From positions 496,001 to 560,000 of the forward strand of contig NZ_JAFIQX010000003.1 of NCBI RefSeq assembly GCF_017356035.1: 64,000 bases of DNA. The letters run 5' to 3'. The translations under genes were made by a program, and so were the position numbers. How positions within the stretch are numbered: position 1 is the first letter of the stretch; every line of letters starts with the position of its first letter. This DNA is from Longitalea luteola. Lineage in GTDB: Bacteria; Bacteroidota; Bacteroidia; Chitinophagales; Chitinophagaceae. Of the stretch, positions 1-8,829 are shown piece by piece. The notes beneath the pieces were generated by a model, which worked only from the letters and a program-made list of their open reading frames with translations, was not told the origin of the DNA and did no database searches.

Positions 1-1218
1 TATGATGCCATCAGGACCTATACATTTGGTGAAAGTGAAGATAACGAGAATGGTAACTGGTACAATGGCGTTTCAGGCGTTGCCCCCTCAGGAACCTTTG
101 GTAATCCTGCTCTAAGCTGGGAAGAAACAAAACAATTCAACGTGGGCCTTGACCTGTCGTTTTTGCGCGGCCGCCTTACGATCACCGCTGATTATTATAA
201 TAAGATAACAGATAAACTCCTGTACCAGGCGCCTTTACCCTATGAAACAGGTTTCAATGAAGTGAATGTAAATATCGGTTCTATTCAAAACAAAGGTTTT
301 GAGTTTGTGATCAACAGTTATCCGGTACGTAATAATACTTTCTCCTGGAACCTAATCTATAATATGTCGTTCAACAACGCTACCATTAAAAGCCTGTATG
401 GAGGTATTCCCATTGCATCCGGCAACTGGATCACCCAGGAAGGACAGCGTTTAGGCGATTTCTATGGCTGGAAGGCCCTTGGCGTTTACCAGTATGACGA
501 ATCCAACGCATATACGGATGAGTGGGAACAATTGACCCCTGTATTTATAAGCGGTGTATTCAATGGTTATACGCTCGATGGCAAAGCCTACAATGGTCCG
601 GTGAACAGAATGAAGACACAGGGTAATATCTTGAAAGGCGGCGACATGATCTGGGAGAATAACAACCGCGACAGTGTGATAGACGACTCAGACCGTATTC
701 CATTGGGTAATGCGCAGCCCAAATGGGTAGCAGGCCTCGCCAACCAGTTTAGCTATAAAAATGTCAGTCTTTCCTTCAACGTGTATGTGAGCTGGGGCGG
801 GTTATTGTACAACCGCGGCCGCCAGCAGTTGAATACGAATGCCACCACGAACGTAACGCCCGATCCGGAATACATTCGCGGTTCATGGTGGAATCCCGGC
901 GATATTACCAAATGGCCGGTGGCAAAAAATAATGGTATGGGTAATGCGCGTGAATTAAGCAGCCTGTACCTGGAAGATGCTTCGTTCATTCGCTTACGTA
1001 ATGTGCGTTTGACGTATGGACTGCCGAAAAACGTCACTTCCAAAATAAAGATGAAAGGCGCCAGCGTGTATGTGTACGGCAATAATTTGCTTACCTGGAC
1101 GAATTACTTCTGGTATGATCCTGAGATCGCTTTTAACAATGCGTTGCAAATGGGTCAGGACAATGGCCGCTATCCGCGAAAAAGAGAATTTGGCGCTGGT
1201 ATTAACCTGAACTTTTAA
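1..1218 (+). CDS. SusC/RagA-family TonB-dependent outer-membrane transporter, 3' part only
   Basis: The reading frame is open from the first base and ends with TAA at 1216-1218, so about 405 C-terminal residues of a protein normally near 1000 residues are visible; the plug and carboxypeptidase-like N-terminus lie outside the window. The segment has the alternating aromatic/polar beta-strand pattern of a SusC barrel. It shows family landmarks such as a GNPALSWEETKQFNVGLD stretch (about residues 36-53 of the fragment), an 'LGDFYGWKALGVYQ' stretch, and a C-terminus ending in NLNF, an aromatic residue as usual for barrels. The SusD gene follows after 10 bp. Known family role: import of oligosaccharides across the outer membrane with SusD as lid. 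The substrate cannot be read from this fragment. Confidence 0.96.
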   Translation, partial: YDAIRTYTFGESEDNENGNWYNGVSGVAPSGTFGNPALSWEETKQFNVGLDLSFLRGRLTITADYYNKITDKLLYQAPLPYETGFNEVNVNIGSIQNKGFEFVINSYPVRNNTFSWNLIYNMSFNNATIKSLYGGIPIASGNWITQEGQRLGDFYGWKALGVYQYDESNAYTDEWEQLTPVFISGVFNGYTLDGKAYNGPVNRMKTQGNILKGGDMIWENNNRDSVIDDSDRIPLGNAQPKWVAGLANQFSYKNVSLSFNVYVSWGGLLYNRGRQQLNTNATTNVTPDPEYIRGSWWNPGDITKWPVAKNNGMGNARELSSLYLEDASFIRLRNVRLTYGLPKNVTSKIKMKGASVYVYGNNLLTWTNYFWYDPEIAFNNALQMGQDNGRYPRKREFGAGINLNF

Positions 1219-1228
1219 AAAAAATCAG

Positions 1229-2686
1229 ATGAAAAAAATCCTTTATTATATACTGATCCCGGGCGTGCTTGCAAGTACAGGCTGTAAAAAATTCCTGGAT
1301 CAGGAACCCATTTCCGATCTGTCGCCCGAAAGTTTCTGGAAATCACCCGATGATGCCCGAACCGGGGTGGCAGCGATATACGATGGGATCCAAAGAACAC
1401 TGAACGGCAATTATACCGATTGGGGCGATGCCCGGTCAGACAACTTTACGTATGGTGGTACGGGTGAGAACCAGATCAATGTGACCCTGAATGGATTGAA
1501 TTCACTGACCGGAGCGGCCAACTGGAACAATTTATATTTGACGATCGGCCGTGCCAACCTGGCCATTAAATACCTTCCGGATATTGCTTTGAGCGGCAAC
1601 TTCACCGAGCTGCAGCGGAATAATTACCTGGCGCAGGCATATGCCATCCGGGCCTATATGTATTTTTTTGCCATCAGGCTGTGGGGTGGTGTACCGGTTA
1701 GCCTGGAACCTTATGAAGACCTGAACGAAGAACCTTTGGCGCCAAGAACACCCGCTGATGAGGTGCTCAACAATGTTATAATACCTGATCTTACAAAAGC
1801 TTACAGCCTGGTTGATAAGACCAGCACCAATATTTGGGAAATGAACGCCGGCGCTATCCTGGCCCTGCTTACGGACGTGTATATGTGGAAGAAGGATTAC
1901 ACCAAAGCGCTGGAATCCTCGCAGAATTTCATCAGCCTGTCTTATAGATACGACGTTTCTGCCAGCAACTCTACTGACTGGAAAAAGATCTTTCTCGATC
2001 CGGCCAGTACAAAAGAAGCCATCTGGAGCATGCACTGGGATTATACCCGCGATGGTGGCAATGGTATCTCAAAAATAGGATCGGGGGGTAACACGTCGCA
2101 ATACTATATCGACAGTACGGTGTTCCTGCGTTATGAAATGGAAAAGAACGATATCCGCCGCGCAGCTACCTACGACACCGCAATGGTGACTGCCGGTACC
2201 AGGCTTATCCAGATCGGTAAATTCTATCCGCTGAACAGTTCCAACAAATTTGTATATCCGGCCAATGCGCAGAATGAAGCAAAATTGACTTTGTACCGCA
2301 CGGCCGATGTGCTGTTATTGCGTGCGGAAGCATTGAATAAAACAAGCGCGAATAAAGCACCTGTTTTCACCATCGTTAACCGCATTCGTACGCTGAGAGG
2401 ATTAACCCCATTGGCAGCCGCCGATTATCCGACAGAGCGTGATGTTGAAACGGCCATCCTCAATGAACGCCAGTTAGAGCTTTTCGGGGAAGGCAAACGC
2501 TGGTTCGACCTGGTAAGAACAGGCCGCGTAATAGAAGTAATGGACCCACTGGTACGTTATCGCCAGCGATTACTTAATATCAGTGAGACCGGCTTCGATG
2601 ATCCGCGAAAAATACTGTGGCCTATTTCGCGGCAGGCTTTGACAAGGAATACATTGATCCGGCAAAACGATCCCTATTCTGAATAA
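1229..2686 (+). CDS. SusD/RagB-family nutrient-binding outer-membrane lipoprotein
   Basis: This 485-residue protein starts with a lipoprotein signal and a lipobox ending at Cys19 (LASTGC), followed by KKFLDQEP, a typical SusD opening. An N-terminal TPR-like helical region carries RANLAIKYLP and an AYAIRAYMYF helix. The C-terminal hallmark 'ILNERQLELFGEGKRWFDLVRTGR' family motif is present around residues 411-433 (seen as NERQLELFGEGKRWFDL). Length is typical for the family. It lies 10 bp after SusC and is surely co-transcribed. Known role: surface glycan binding and lid of the SusC transporter. The downstream enzymes suggest a fucose- and uronate-containing ligand (inference). Confidence 0.97.
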   Translation: MKKILYYILIPGVLASTGCKKFLDQEPISDLSPESFWKSPDDARTGVAAIYDGIQRTLNGNYTDWGDARSDNFTYGGTGENQINVTLNGLNSLTGAANWNNLYLTIGRANLAIKYLPDIALSGNFTELQRNNYLAQAYAIRAYMYFFAIRLWGGVPVSLEPYEDLNEEPLAPRTPADEVLNNVIIPDLTKAYSLVDKTSTNIWEMNAGAILALLTDVYMWKKDYTKALESSQNFISLSYRYDVSASNSTDWKKIFLDPASTKEAIWSMHWDYTRDGGNGISKIGSGGNTSQYYIDSTVFLRYEMEKNDIRRAATYDTAMVTAGTRLIQIGKFYPLNSSNKFVYPANAQNEAKLTLYRTADVLLLRAEALNKTSANKAPVFTIVNRIRTLRGLTPLAAADYPTERDVETAILNERQLELFGEGKRWFDLVRTGRVIEVMDPLVRYRQRLLNISETGFDDPRKILWPISRQALTRNTLIRQNDPYSE

Positions 2687-2714
2687 CCAATTTGTAATAC
2701 TAAAGCTGACAACA

Positions 2715-3392
2715 ATGAAGCAACAAATCATATATAGCGCCCTGTTCTTTGCTTTGCTGGTCGTTTGCATGACCAGCTGCCGCAAGATCGCAGGCCTTGG
2801 TCTGCAAACGGATACCGATCATGAGACGAGTACGCTCGATCCGCATATCCATAAAACGGCCTGGCAATTCTTAAAGGAACGAAGCGTATTGAAACAACCC
2901 GATACGGTTTTCAAGCGCATGTACGATGCCATTATTTATTCAGGCATTGATACAGCTGAATATACGAAAGCCGGCAGAACATTTATTTTTCTGCATAACG
3001 ATGCTGTTTTCAGGGCTGCGCAGGCCACGGCAACGGACACCTATTGGGGACGTTACAAAGTGAACAATGCAGTAGCTAAAAGCTGGACGCAGTACACACC
3101 GCAGCAGGTGAAGAACTGGTTATTGTATTTGATCGTTCAGGATGAATACAGTTATGATAACCTGGGTTCGGAAAATGTGGAGTTGAAGACGCTCCTGCCC
3201 GAAGGCGCTGATGCTGCCAATCCGAGAAGTGTAATGTATCTGAAGTTGTCGAACGACCGCGATTCAAGAGTGCGCGTGAATGATTTTATCAACAGCGTTC
3301 GGGTCACCGTTGGCCGCACGTCCGGTATTTTAAGCGACAACGGCCCCATTCATGTAGTGGACAGGGTAGTGGAGTACGGTGTGAAGCCATAA
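2715..3392 (+). CDS. FAS1 (fasciclin)-like lipoprotein linked to SusCD
   Basis: This 225-residue protein has a signal peptide with a lipobox ending at Cys22 (VCMTSC), so it is probably an outer-membrane lipoprotein. The body has features of a degenerate FAS1 domain: an early 'TFIFLHNDAVFRA' stretch resembling the FAS1 H1 box, and a C-terminal 'GPIHVVDRVVEYG' stretch resembling the H2 box with its His-Val-Val-Asp signature. It starts 28 bp after SusD and ends before a terminator-like hairpin, so it closes the first transcription unit. Small FAS1-like lipoproteins are known beside SusCD pairs in Bacteroidota and may act as accessory glycan-binding proteins; that role here is inference. No catalytic motif is visible. 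Confidence 0.7.
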   Translation: MKQQIIYSALFFALLVVCMTSCRKIAGLGLQTDTDHETSTLDPHIHKTAWQFLKERSVLKQPDTVFKRMYDAIIYSGIDTAEYTKAGRTFIFLHNDAVFRAAQATATDTYWGRYKVNNAVAKSWTQYTPQQVKNWLLYLIVQDEYSYDNLGSENVELKTLLPEGADAANPRSVMYLKLSNDRDSRVRVNDFINSVRVTVGRTSGILSDNGPIHVVDRVVEYGVKP

Positions 3393-3422
3393 ATACAAAC
3401 AATAAATTGATTGACTTTCTCC

Positions 3423-3459
3423 TCTCCGCCCACTGATGGAGCAGGCTGGGAGTTGGCTT
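3423..3459 (+). repeat. GC-rich intergenic repeat copy (family also found inside the GH2 gene)
   Basis: The stretch beginning TCTCCGCCCACTG and ending GGCTGGGAGTTGGCTT aligns with 4340-4374 inside the GH2 gene (TCTCCCCCCAATG ... GGCTGGGAGCGGGGCT) with one 3-base gap in the middle. A reverse-orientation relative (CCTCTCCCGCCCAATCCGG on the minus strand) lies at about 3633-3651. These look like members of a short dispersed repeat family. Confidence 0.5.
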
Positions 3460-3496
3460 GGCCCAGGACTACCTAATAGTTCCGGGCCAAATTTTT
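3458..3496 (+). terminator. Terminator-like hairpin after the SusC/SusD/FAS1 genes
   Basis: TTGGCCC (3458-3464) pairs with GGGCCAA (3484-3490), with further partial pairing inside the arm, followed directly by ATTTTT (3491-3496). It lies 66 bp after the FAS1-like gene stop and about 180 bp before the GH2 gene, so the GH2 gene may have its own promoter or receive read-through. Confidence 0.6.
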
Positions 3497-3672
3497 AAGA
3501 TTAACGAAACGAATGCAACCCGGAAACGATTCCGTACAATCTGAAAACAGGTGCGATGTTCTTACTTATCTTTCCCGGAGTTTTCTTCTCTGCCAGATGC
3601 CCTTTTCCTTTCCCAAATGGAAGGCCGGATTGGGCGGGAGAGGTTAGTAAGTGTTTTAAACTGTAGTATATA

Positions 3673-6150
3673 ATGCAAAAATTAAAATGGTTGTTTTTAT
3701 TGCTGATCGTAAACATATCAGCACGTGGCCAGCAATCGATCCGCTTAACAGACAACTGGGAGTTTTTAAAACAGGATGCCGGGGGCATATGGGAAATTGT
3801 GCGGCCGGTAGGAAAAGGCAATCCGGAAAGCGTACCCTTGTGGCAGCCGGTGCAATTACCGCATTGTGTAAACGCTGAAGACGCCGTTGATCCGGATGTG
3901 AATTATTACCAGGGCCCTGCCTGGTATAGAACACAGCTTGTTATAGATAATCCATACAGCAATGGCCGTACCCTGCTTTTTTTTGAAGGCGCAGGTCAGA
4001 AAACAGATGTGTATGTGTACGGCACAAAAGTGGCAACGCATATTGGCGGGTATGATGAATTTACAGTAGATATAACGGAAGCCGTTGCCGCATTCCGTAA
4101 AACTTCCGTATTTCAAGATCAGTTCAGGGGTAAAATACCTATTGCCATAAGAACTGACAATACCAGGGACCTGGAAATGATCCCGTCGAACCTGTCGGAT
4201 TTTAACGTATATGGCGGTATCTATCGTTACCTGAATTTGGTATATACCCCTGCCGTGGCGATTGACAAATTGTTTGCGAAAGCGGAAACTGATAAAGCTG
4301 GTAAAACCGGTAATGTACATCTGTCAGCGCGTTTCTTTATCTCCCCCCAATGGGCGGGGGCTGGGAGCGGGGCTGAAGGGCCCGCCTCTGTTTCAATAAA
4401 ACTCATCGATCCCGCTGGCAAACTGGTGCAACAGAAAGAGGTTTCACCGGGCAGTTTATCAGGTGAAGTGAACCTGGCCGATCTTTCGGTAAAGGCGCCT
4501 CAGGTATGGTCGCCTCAAAAACCTGTTTTATATACGATAGAAGCAACGGTTACAGCAGGCGACAGCAAATATGTTCAAACAGAAAAGATCGGTTTCCGGC
4601 ATTTTGAATTTGTGGATCATGGACCATTCCTGCTGAACGGCCAGCGACTGTTATTGCGGGGAACGCACCGTCACGAAGATCATGCGGGCGTTGCCGCTGC
4701 CATGACGGAAGATATGATGCGGCGGGAAATGATCATGATGAAAGAGATGGGCGTTAACTTCATCAGGCTGGGCCATTACCAGCAGTCGCGCATCATCCTG
4801 AACCTATGCGATAGCTTAGGCATCCTGGTTTGGGAAGAGATTCCCTGGTGCCGCGGCGGTTTGGGCGGCCCGGTGTACCAGGAACAGGCTCGCCGCATGC
4901 TCACCAATATGATAGAGCAGCACTACAACCATCCTTCCGTGATCATTTGGGGCCTGGGCAATGAAAATGACTGGCCTGGCGATTTCCCTGAATTTGACAA
5001 GCAGAAGATCCGCACCTTCATGAAAGAGCTCAATGATCTGTCGCATACATTAGACCCTTCGCGCAAAACGGCTATCCGCCGCTGTGATTTTTGTAAAGAT
5101 ATTGTAGATGTATACTCCCCATCCATCTGGGCCGGCTGGTACCGTGGGGTATATACAGAATATAAACAGGTATCGGAAGATGAATTTAAAAAGGTAAACC
5201 ATTTTCTGCATGTGGAGTGGGGTGGTGACAGTCACGCCGGCCGGCATTCCGAGAATCCGGATAAAGCGCTGCAAGTAGTAAAAACAGGCAATGGCGCCGA
5301 TGAAAGGGCAGGAGATGCCAGCCTGTATGGCGGCGCTGCCCGCGTTTCAAAAGACGGCGACTGGAGCGAATCCTATATCTGCAACCTGGTCGACTGGCAT
5401 TTGAAAGAACAGGAAACCATGCCCTGGTTAACCGGAACCGCCCAATGGCCCTTCAAGGATTTCTCCACGCCGGTACGGCCCGATAACCCCATTCCCTACA
5501 TGAATCAGAAAGGCGTGGTTGAAAGGGACCTTACCAAAAAAGAAGCATTTTATATTTTTCAGTCATACTGGACCACTCAACCCATGGTGCACATTTACGG
5601 ACATTCCTGGCCGGTACGATGGGGTAATGATGGCGAAGAGAAAATGATAAAAGTGTATTCCAATTGTGCCGAAGCAGAATTGTTTGTGAATGGGAAAAGC
5701 TACGGTGTTAAAAAGCGCAACAGCCAGGATTTTCCGGCGGCAGGATTGCGTTGGGGCATACCGTTGCATAAAGGCGCCTACCAGGTTAAAGTGGTTGCCC
5801 GTAATGGAAAAGTAATTGTGACCGATTCGATGAGTTTCAATTATCAAACTGCGAAATGGGGCAAACCTGCAGGCTTGTTGTTGGAGAAAATAAGCGACGA
5901 AAACGGCATTGCTACCATGCAGGTAAAACTACTCGACAATGAAGGGGTATTATGTCTCGATGCTTCCAACTGGATCCGGTTCAGCATAGCCGGAGATGGC
6001 AAGCTGATCGATAACCAGGGAACATCCTCCGGCTCGAATTATGTACAGGCATACAATGGCCGGGCCATCATCAGGGTGAAAACCAACGGCGGCAGATCGG
6101 TGGTAGGTGTAAAGAGCGAAGGTTTGAAAACTGTTTTCAGGGAACTGTAA
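3673..6150 (+). CDS. GH2-family secreted beta-glycosidase (beta-galactosidase-like)
   Basis: The 825-residue protein has a Sec-type signal peptide (MQKLKWLFLLLIVNISARGQ), so it is periplasmic or exported. The order is a sugar-binding jelly roll (about 25-190), an Ig-like domain (about 195-305), then a TIM barrel starting near FEFVDHGPFLLNGQRL. GH2 catalytic landmarks are present: GNENDW with predicted acid/base Glu431, and HVEWGGD with predicted nucleophile Glu515. The MGVNFIRLGHYQQS stretch is also typical. The C-terminus carries an Ig-like GH2 domain. The substrate could be beta-galactoside, beta-glucuronide or beta-mannoside; the sequence alone does not decide. It lies in a fucose/uronate locus. 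An oddity is the Gly/Ala-rich segment at residues 223-235, encoded by a copy of an intergenic repeat. Confidence 0.93.
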   Translation: MQKLKWLFLLLIVNISARGQQSIRLTDNWEFLKQDAGGIWEIVRPVGKGNPESVPLWQPVQLPHCVNAEDAVDPDVNYYQGPAWYRTQLVIDNPYSNGRTLLFFEGAGQKTDVYVYGTKVATHIGGYDEFTVDITEAVAAFRKTSVFQDQFRGKIPIAIRTDNTRDLEMIPSNLSDFNVYGGIYRYLNLVYTPAVAIDKLFAKAETDKAGKTGNVHLSARFFISPQWAGAGSGAEGPASVSIKLIDPAGKLVQQKEVSPGSLSGEVNLADLSVKAPQVWSPQKPVLYTIEATVTAGDSKYVQTEKIGFRHFEFVDHGPFLLNGQRLLLRGTHRHEDHAGVAAAMTEDMMRREMIMMKEMGVNFIRLGHYQQSRIILNLCDSLGILVWEEIPWCRGGLGGPVYQEQARRMLTNMIEQHYNHPSVIIWGLGNENDWPGDFPEFDKQKIRTFMKELNDLSHTLDPSRKTAIRRCDFCKDIVDVYSPSIWAGWYRGVYTEYKQVSEDEFKKVNHFLHVEWGGDSHAGRHSENPDKALQVVKTGNGADERAGDASLYGGAARVSKDGDWSESYICNLVDWHLKEQETMPWLTGTAQWPFKDFSTPVRPDNPIPYMNQKGVVERDLTKKEAFYIFQSYWTTQPMVHIYGHSWPVRWGNDGEEKMIKVYSNCAEAELFVNGKSYGVKKRNSQDFPAAGLRWGIPLHKGAYQVKVVARNGKVIVTDSMSFNYQTAKWGKPAGLLLEKISDENGIATMQVKLLDNEGVLCLDASNWIRFSIAGDGKLIDNQGTSSGSNYVQAYNGRAIIRVKTNGGRSVVGVKSEGLKTVFREL
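4340..4374 (+). repeat. Dispersed GC-rich repeat embedded in the GH2 reading frame
   Basis: This stretch encodes residues 223-235 (ISPQWAGAGSGAE), an unusual low-complexity loop in the second domain of the GH2 enzyme. Its DNA is clearly related to the intergenic copy at 3423-3459. It keeps the frame. This is what a short repeat inserted into, or captured by, a coding sequence would look like. Confidence 0.5.
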
Positions 6151-6160
6151 GGTGCTTTTG

Positions 6161-6189
6161 GTGTGGCACACTTTCAAAGTGTGCCACAC
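6161..6189. terminator. Perfect inverted repeat between GH2 and GH95 genes
   Basis: GTGTGGCACACTTT (6161-6174) is the exact reverse complement of AAAGTGTGCCACAC (6176-6189), with one base between the arms. It lies 10 bp after the GH2 stop and 21 bp before the GH95 start. There is no T-run, so it may act as an mRNA-stabilising or dispersed palindromic element rather than as a full terminator. Confidence 0.6.
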
Positions 6190-6210
6190 GTGATCGAGAA
6201 ATAACCAACA

Positions 6211-8778
6211 ATGAAATTTAATCTAACGATATTTTGTTTTCTTCAGCTGGTGACTGGTGCATTACCTGCGCAGCAGGCAAATGACCCTGATCTGAAGTTA
6301 TGGTACAATAAACCAGCAGTAGCCTGGGAAGAAGCCTTGCCCCTTGGTAATGGAAAAACAGGTGCTATGGTTTTCGGCGGAGTAGTTACCGAACGCCTGC
6401 AGTTAAATGATAACACATTGTGGTCGGGCTACCCGGAACCGGGTAATAACCCCAATGGACCAACGGTGTTGCCACAGGTGCGGCAGGCCGTGTTTGCAGG
6501 CGATTACGAAAAAGCTGCGGCATTATGGAAGAAGATGCAGGGGCCGTATTCTGCAAGATATTTACCGATGGCAGATCTGTGGTGGCGCTTGCAGGTGGAA
6601 GATTCGGTACCGGCCATGTATTACCGCGACCTGGATATGAACAACGCGGTAGCTACTGTTCGTTATAAGTTAGGGAATGTAACCTACCAACGCGAGACCT
6701 TTATCAGTAATCCGGCTGACGTGCTGGTGATGCGGATCACTGCCGACAAACCCGGCGCCATCAACGGCAGCCTGGGATTGACCAGTAAATTAAAATATAA
6801 AGTAAATGCCACGGCCGCCAATTACCTGGTGCTGCAAGGCAAAGCGCCGAAGTTTGTGGCCAACAGGGATTATGAACCGCAGCAGGTGGTGTATGATTCT
6901 GCAGGAGAAAAAGGCGAAGGTATGAACTTCCAGGTACATGTAAAGGTCATTACAACAGGCGGCAGGGTGCAGCAACAAAGCGATAGGCTGCAGGTAAGCA
7001 ATGCTGACGAAGTGATCATTTATTTGTCGGGAGCCACCAGCTTTAATGGTTTTGATAAGTCACCTGGACTCGCAGGAAAAGATCCTTCCATTGAAGCGAA
7101 AACAAATATGCATAAAGCAGGAGGATTGTCGTACGCCCGGTTAAAGGCAATGCATATCAGCGATTACCAATCGCTTTTTAAACGGGTTGAACTAAAACTG
7201 GCTACAGATCCAGATGTGGTTAAGTTGCCGGTTGATGTGCGGTTGAAGCAATATGCATCAAAACCTACAGACCAGCAGTTACAGGTTTTATACTATCAGT
7301 TTGGCCGCTACCTCCTGATCGCCAGTTCGCGGCCTGGTTCCCGTCCGGCGAACTTACAGGGCATCTGGAACGATCATGTAAAGCCACCATGGGGCAGTAA
7401 CTATACTACGAATATCAATACAGAAATGAATTACTGGCTGGCAGAAAATACGAATTTGTCTGAATGTCATCAGCCATTATTCAATTTTATGAAGGAGCTG
7501 GCTGTTAATGGTGCGCAAACGGCCAAAGTGAATTACAATATAAACGAAGGCTGGGTAGTGCATCATAATTCAGACCTGTGGGCGAAAACATCGCCGCCCG
7601 GCGGGTATGAATGGGATCCGCGCGGTATGCCGCGCTGGAGCTGCTGGCCAATGGCGGGCGCCTGGTTCTGTACCCATTTGTGGGAACATTATTTGTTCAC
7701 CGGCGATAAGACCTTTTTGAGGAATAACTGGCCGTTGATGAAAGGGGCGGCGCAGTTCATGTTGCGCTGGTTGTTGGCCGATAGTTCCAATACCTGGCTG
7801 ATCACCAATCCATCTACTTCGCCGGAAAATACCATGAAGATAAATGGAAAGGAATACCAGGTTGGCATGGCAACTACTATGGACATGAGCATCATTCGCG
7901 AACTGTTCACGGCGGCCATTAAAACAAGCAGCTTTTTACAAACCGATAAAGCCTTCCGCAGGCAGTTGATACAGGCAAAAGAAAAATTATATCCCTATCA
8001 TATCGGGCGGTACGGCCAGTTGCAGGAATGGTTTAAGGACTGGGACGATCCGAACGATAAACATCGCCATTTATCGCATTTATTTGGATTGTACCCCGGT
8101 AGCCAGATCAACCCGGCTACTACGCCTGAGCTGGCGGCAGCGGCCAAACAATCCCTCATACATCGTGGCGATGTGAGTACAGGTTGGTCGATGGCCTGGA
8201 AGATAAACTGGTGGGCCCGTTTGCAGGACGGCAATCATGCTTATAAAATATTGAGCGATGCATTCACTTATATAGATCCGTTGGTAACCAGGGATGCCAT
8301 GAGTGGTGGCGGAACCTATCCCAATTTGTTCGATGCGCATCCGCCCTTTCAGATCGATGGAAACTTTGGCGCTACAGCGGGTATGACGGAGCTCCTGTTG
8401 CAAAGCCATAATGGCTATCTGGCGTTGTTGCCGGCATTGCCCGATGTCTGGAGAAATGGTTCCATCAGCGGCATTAAAGCCCGTGGTAATTTTACCGTTA
8501 ACATCGAATGGAAAGAAGGCAGACTATCGAAAGCCACGATCGTTTCCCATGTGGGCGGCCCCTGCCGCATCAGTGCCCTGCATCCGGTTAAAGTAATAGA
8601 AGCAGCATTCAAAAAAGCAAGCGGCAGCAATGCCAATCACCTCAATACATCCTATGGAAAACCACCCTATGAAAATAAATCAGGCGCTGCATTGGCTGAA
8701 CTTTCGATCCCGAAGCGATATGTCATTGACTTCGCTACGGAAAAGGGCAAAGTTTATACCATTGTGCCGGTTGAGTAG
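6211..8778 (+). CDS. GH95 alpha-L-fucosidase family enzyme
   Basis: This 855-residue protein has a Sec signal peptide ending near ALPAQQ. The N-terminal GH95 landmark [19 protein letters not shown] is followed by [10 protein letters not shown]. The (alpha/alpha)6-barrel carries the family active-site residues: Asn401 and Asn403 in [11 protein letters not shown], Glu539 in TSPEN, and Asp716 in FQIDGNFG. They match the Asn/Asn/Glu/Asp set known from the Bifidobacterium 1,2-alpha-L-fucosidase. Known members are inverting alpha-1,2-L-fucosidases or, less often, alpha-L-galactosidases. It sits in tandem with two GH29 enzymes, suggesting removal of differently linked fucose residues from one glycan. 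All key residues are present. Confidence 0.95.
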   Translation: MKFNLTIFCFLQLVTGALPAQQANDPDLKLWYNKPAVAWEEALPLGNGKTGAMVFGGVVTERLQLNDNTLWSGYPEPGNNPNGPTVLPQVRQAVFAGDYEKAAALWKKMQGPYSARYLPMADLWWRLQVEDSVPAMYYRDLDMNNAVATVRYKLGNVTYQRETFISNPADVLVMRITADKPGAINGSLGLTSKLKYKVNATAANYLVLQGKAPKFVANRDYEPQQVVYDSAGEKGEGMNFQVHVKVITTGGRVQQQSDRLQVSNADEVIIYLSGATSFNGFDKSPGLAGKDPSIEAKTNMHKAGGLSYARLKAMHISDYQSLFKRVELKLATDPDVVKLPVDVRLKQYASKPTDQQLQVLYYQFGRYLLIASSRPGSRPANLQGIWNDHVKPPWGSNYTTNINTEMNYWLAENTNLSECHQPLFNFMKELAVNGAQTAKVNYNINEGWVVHHNSDLWAKTSPPGGYEWDPRGMPRWSCWPMAGAWFCTHLWEHYLFTGDKTFLRNNWPLMKGAAQFMLRWLLADSSNTWLITNPSTSPENTMKINGKEYQVGMATTMDMSIIRELFTAAIKTSSFLQTDKAFRRQLIQAKEKLYPYHIGRYGQLQEWFKDWDDPNDKHRHLSHLFGLYPGSQINPATTPELAAAAKQSLIHRGDVSTGWSMAWKINWWARLQDGNHAYKILSDAFTYIDPLVTRDAMSGGGTYPNLFDAHPPFQIDGNFGATAGMTELLLQSHNGYLALLPALPDVWRNGSISGIKARGNFTVNIEWKEGRLSKATIVSHVGGPCRISALHPVKVIEAAFKKASGSNANHLNTSYGKPPYENKSGAALAELSIPKRYVIDFATEKGKVYTIVPVE

Positions 8779-8787
8779 TTTACAAGA

Positions 8788-8815
8788 GTTCACAGTTTAA
8801 AGTTCACAGTCACGA
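8788..8815 (+). repeat. Short heptad array between GH95 and GH31 genes
   Basis: Four consecutive 7-mers are visible: GTTCACA, GTTTAAA, GTTCACA, GTCACGA. The unit is related to the longer array at 20384-20466. Confidence 0.55.
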
Positions 8816-8829
8816 AGAACAAAGTACAT

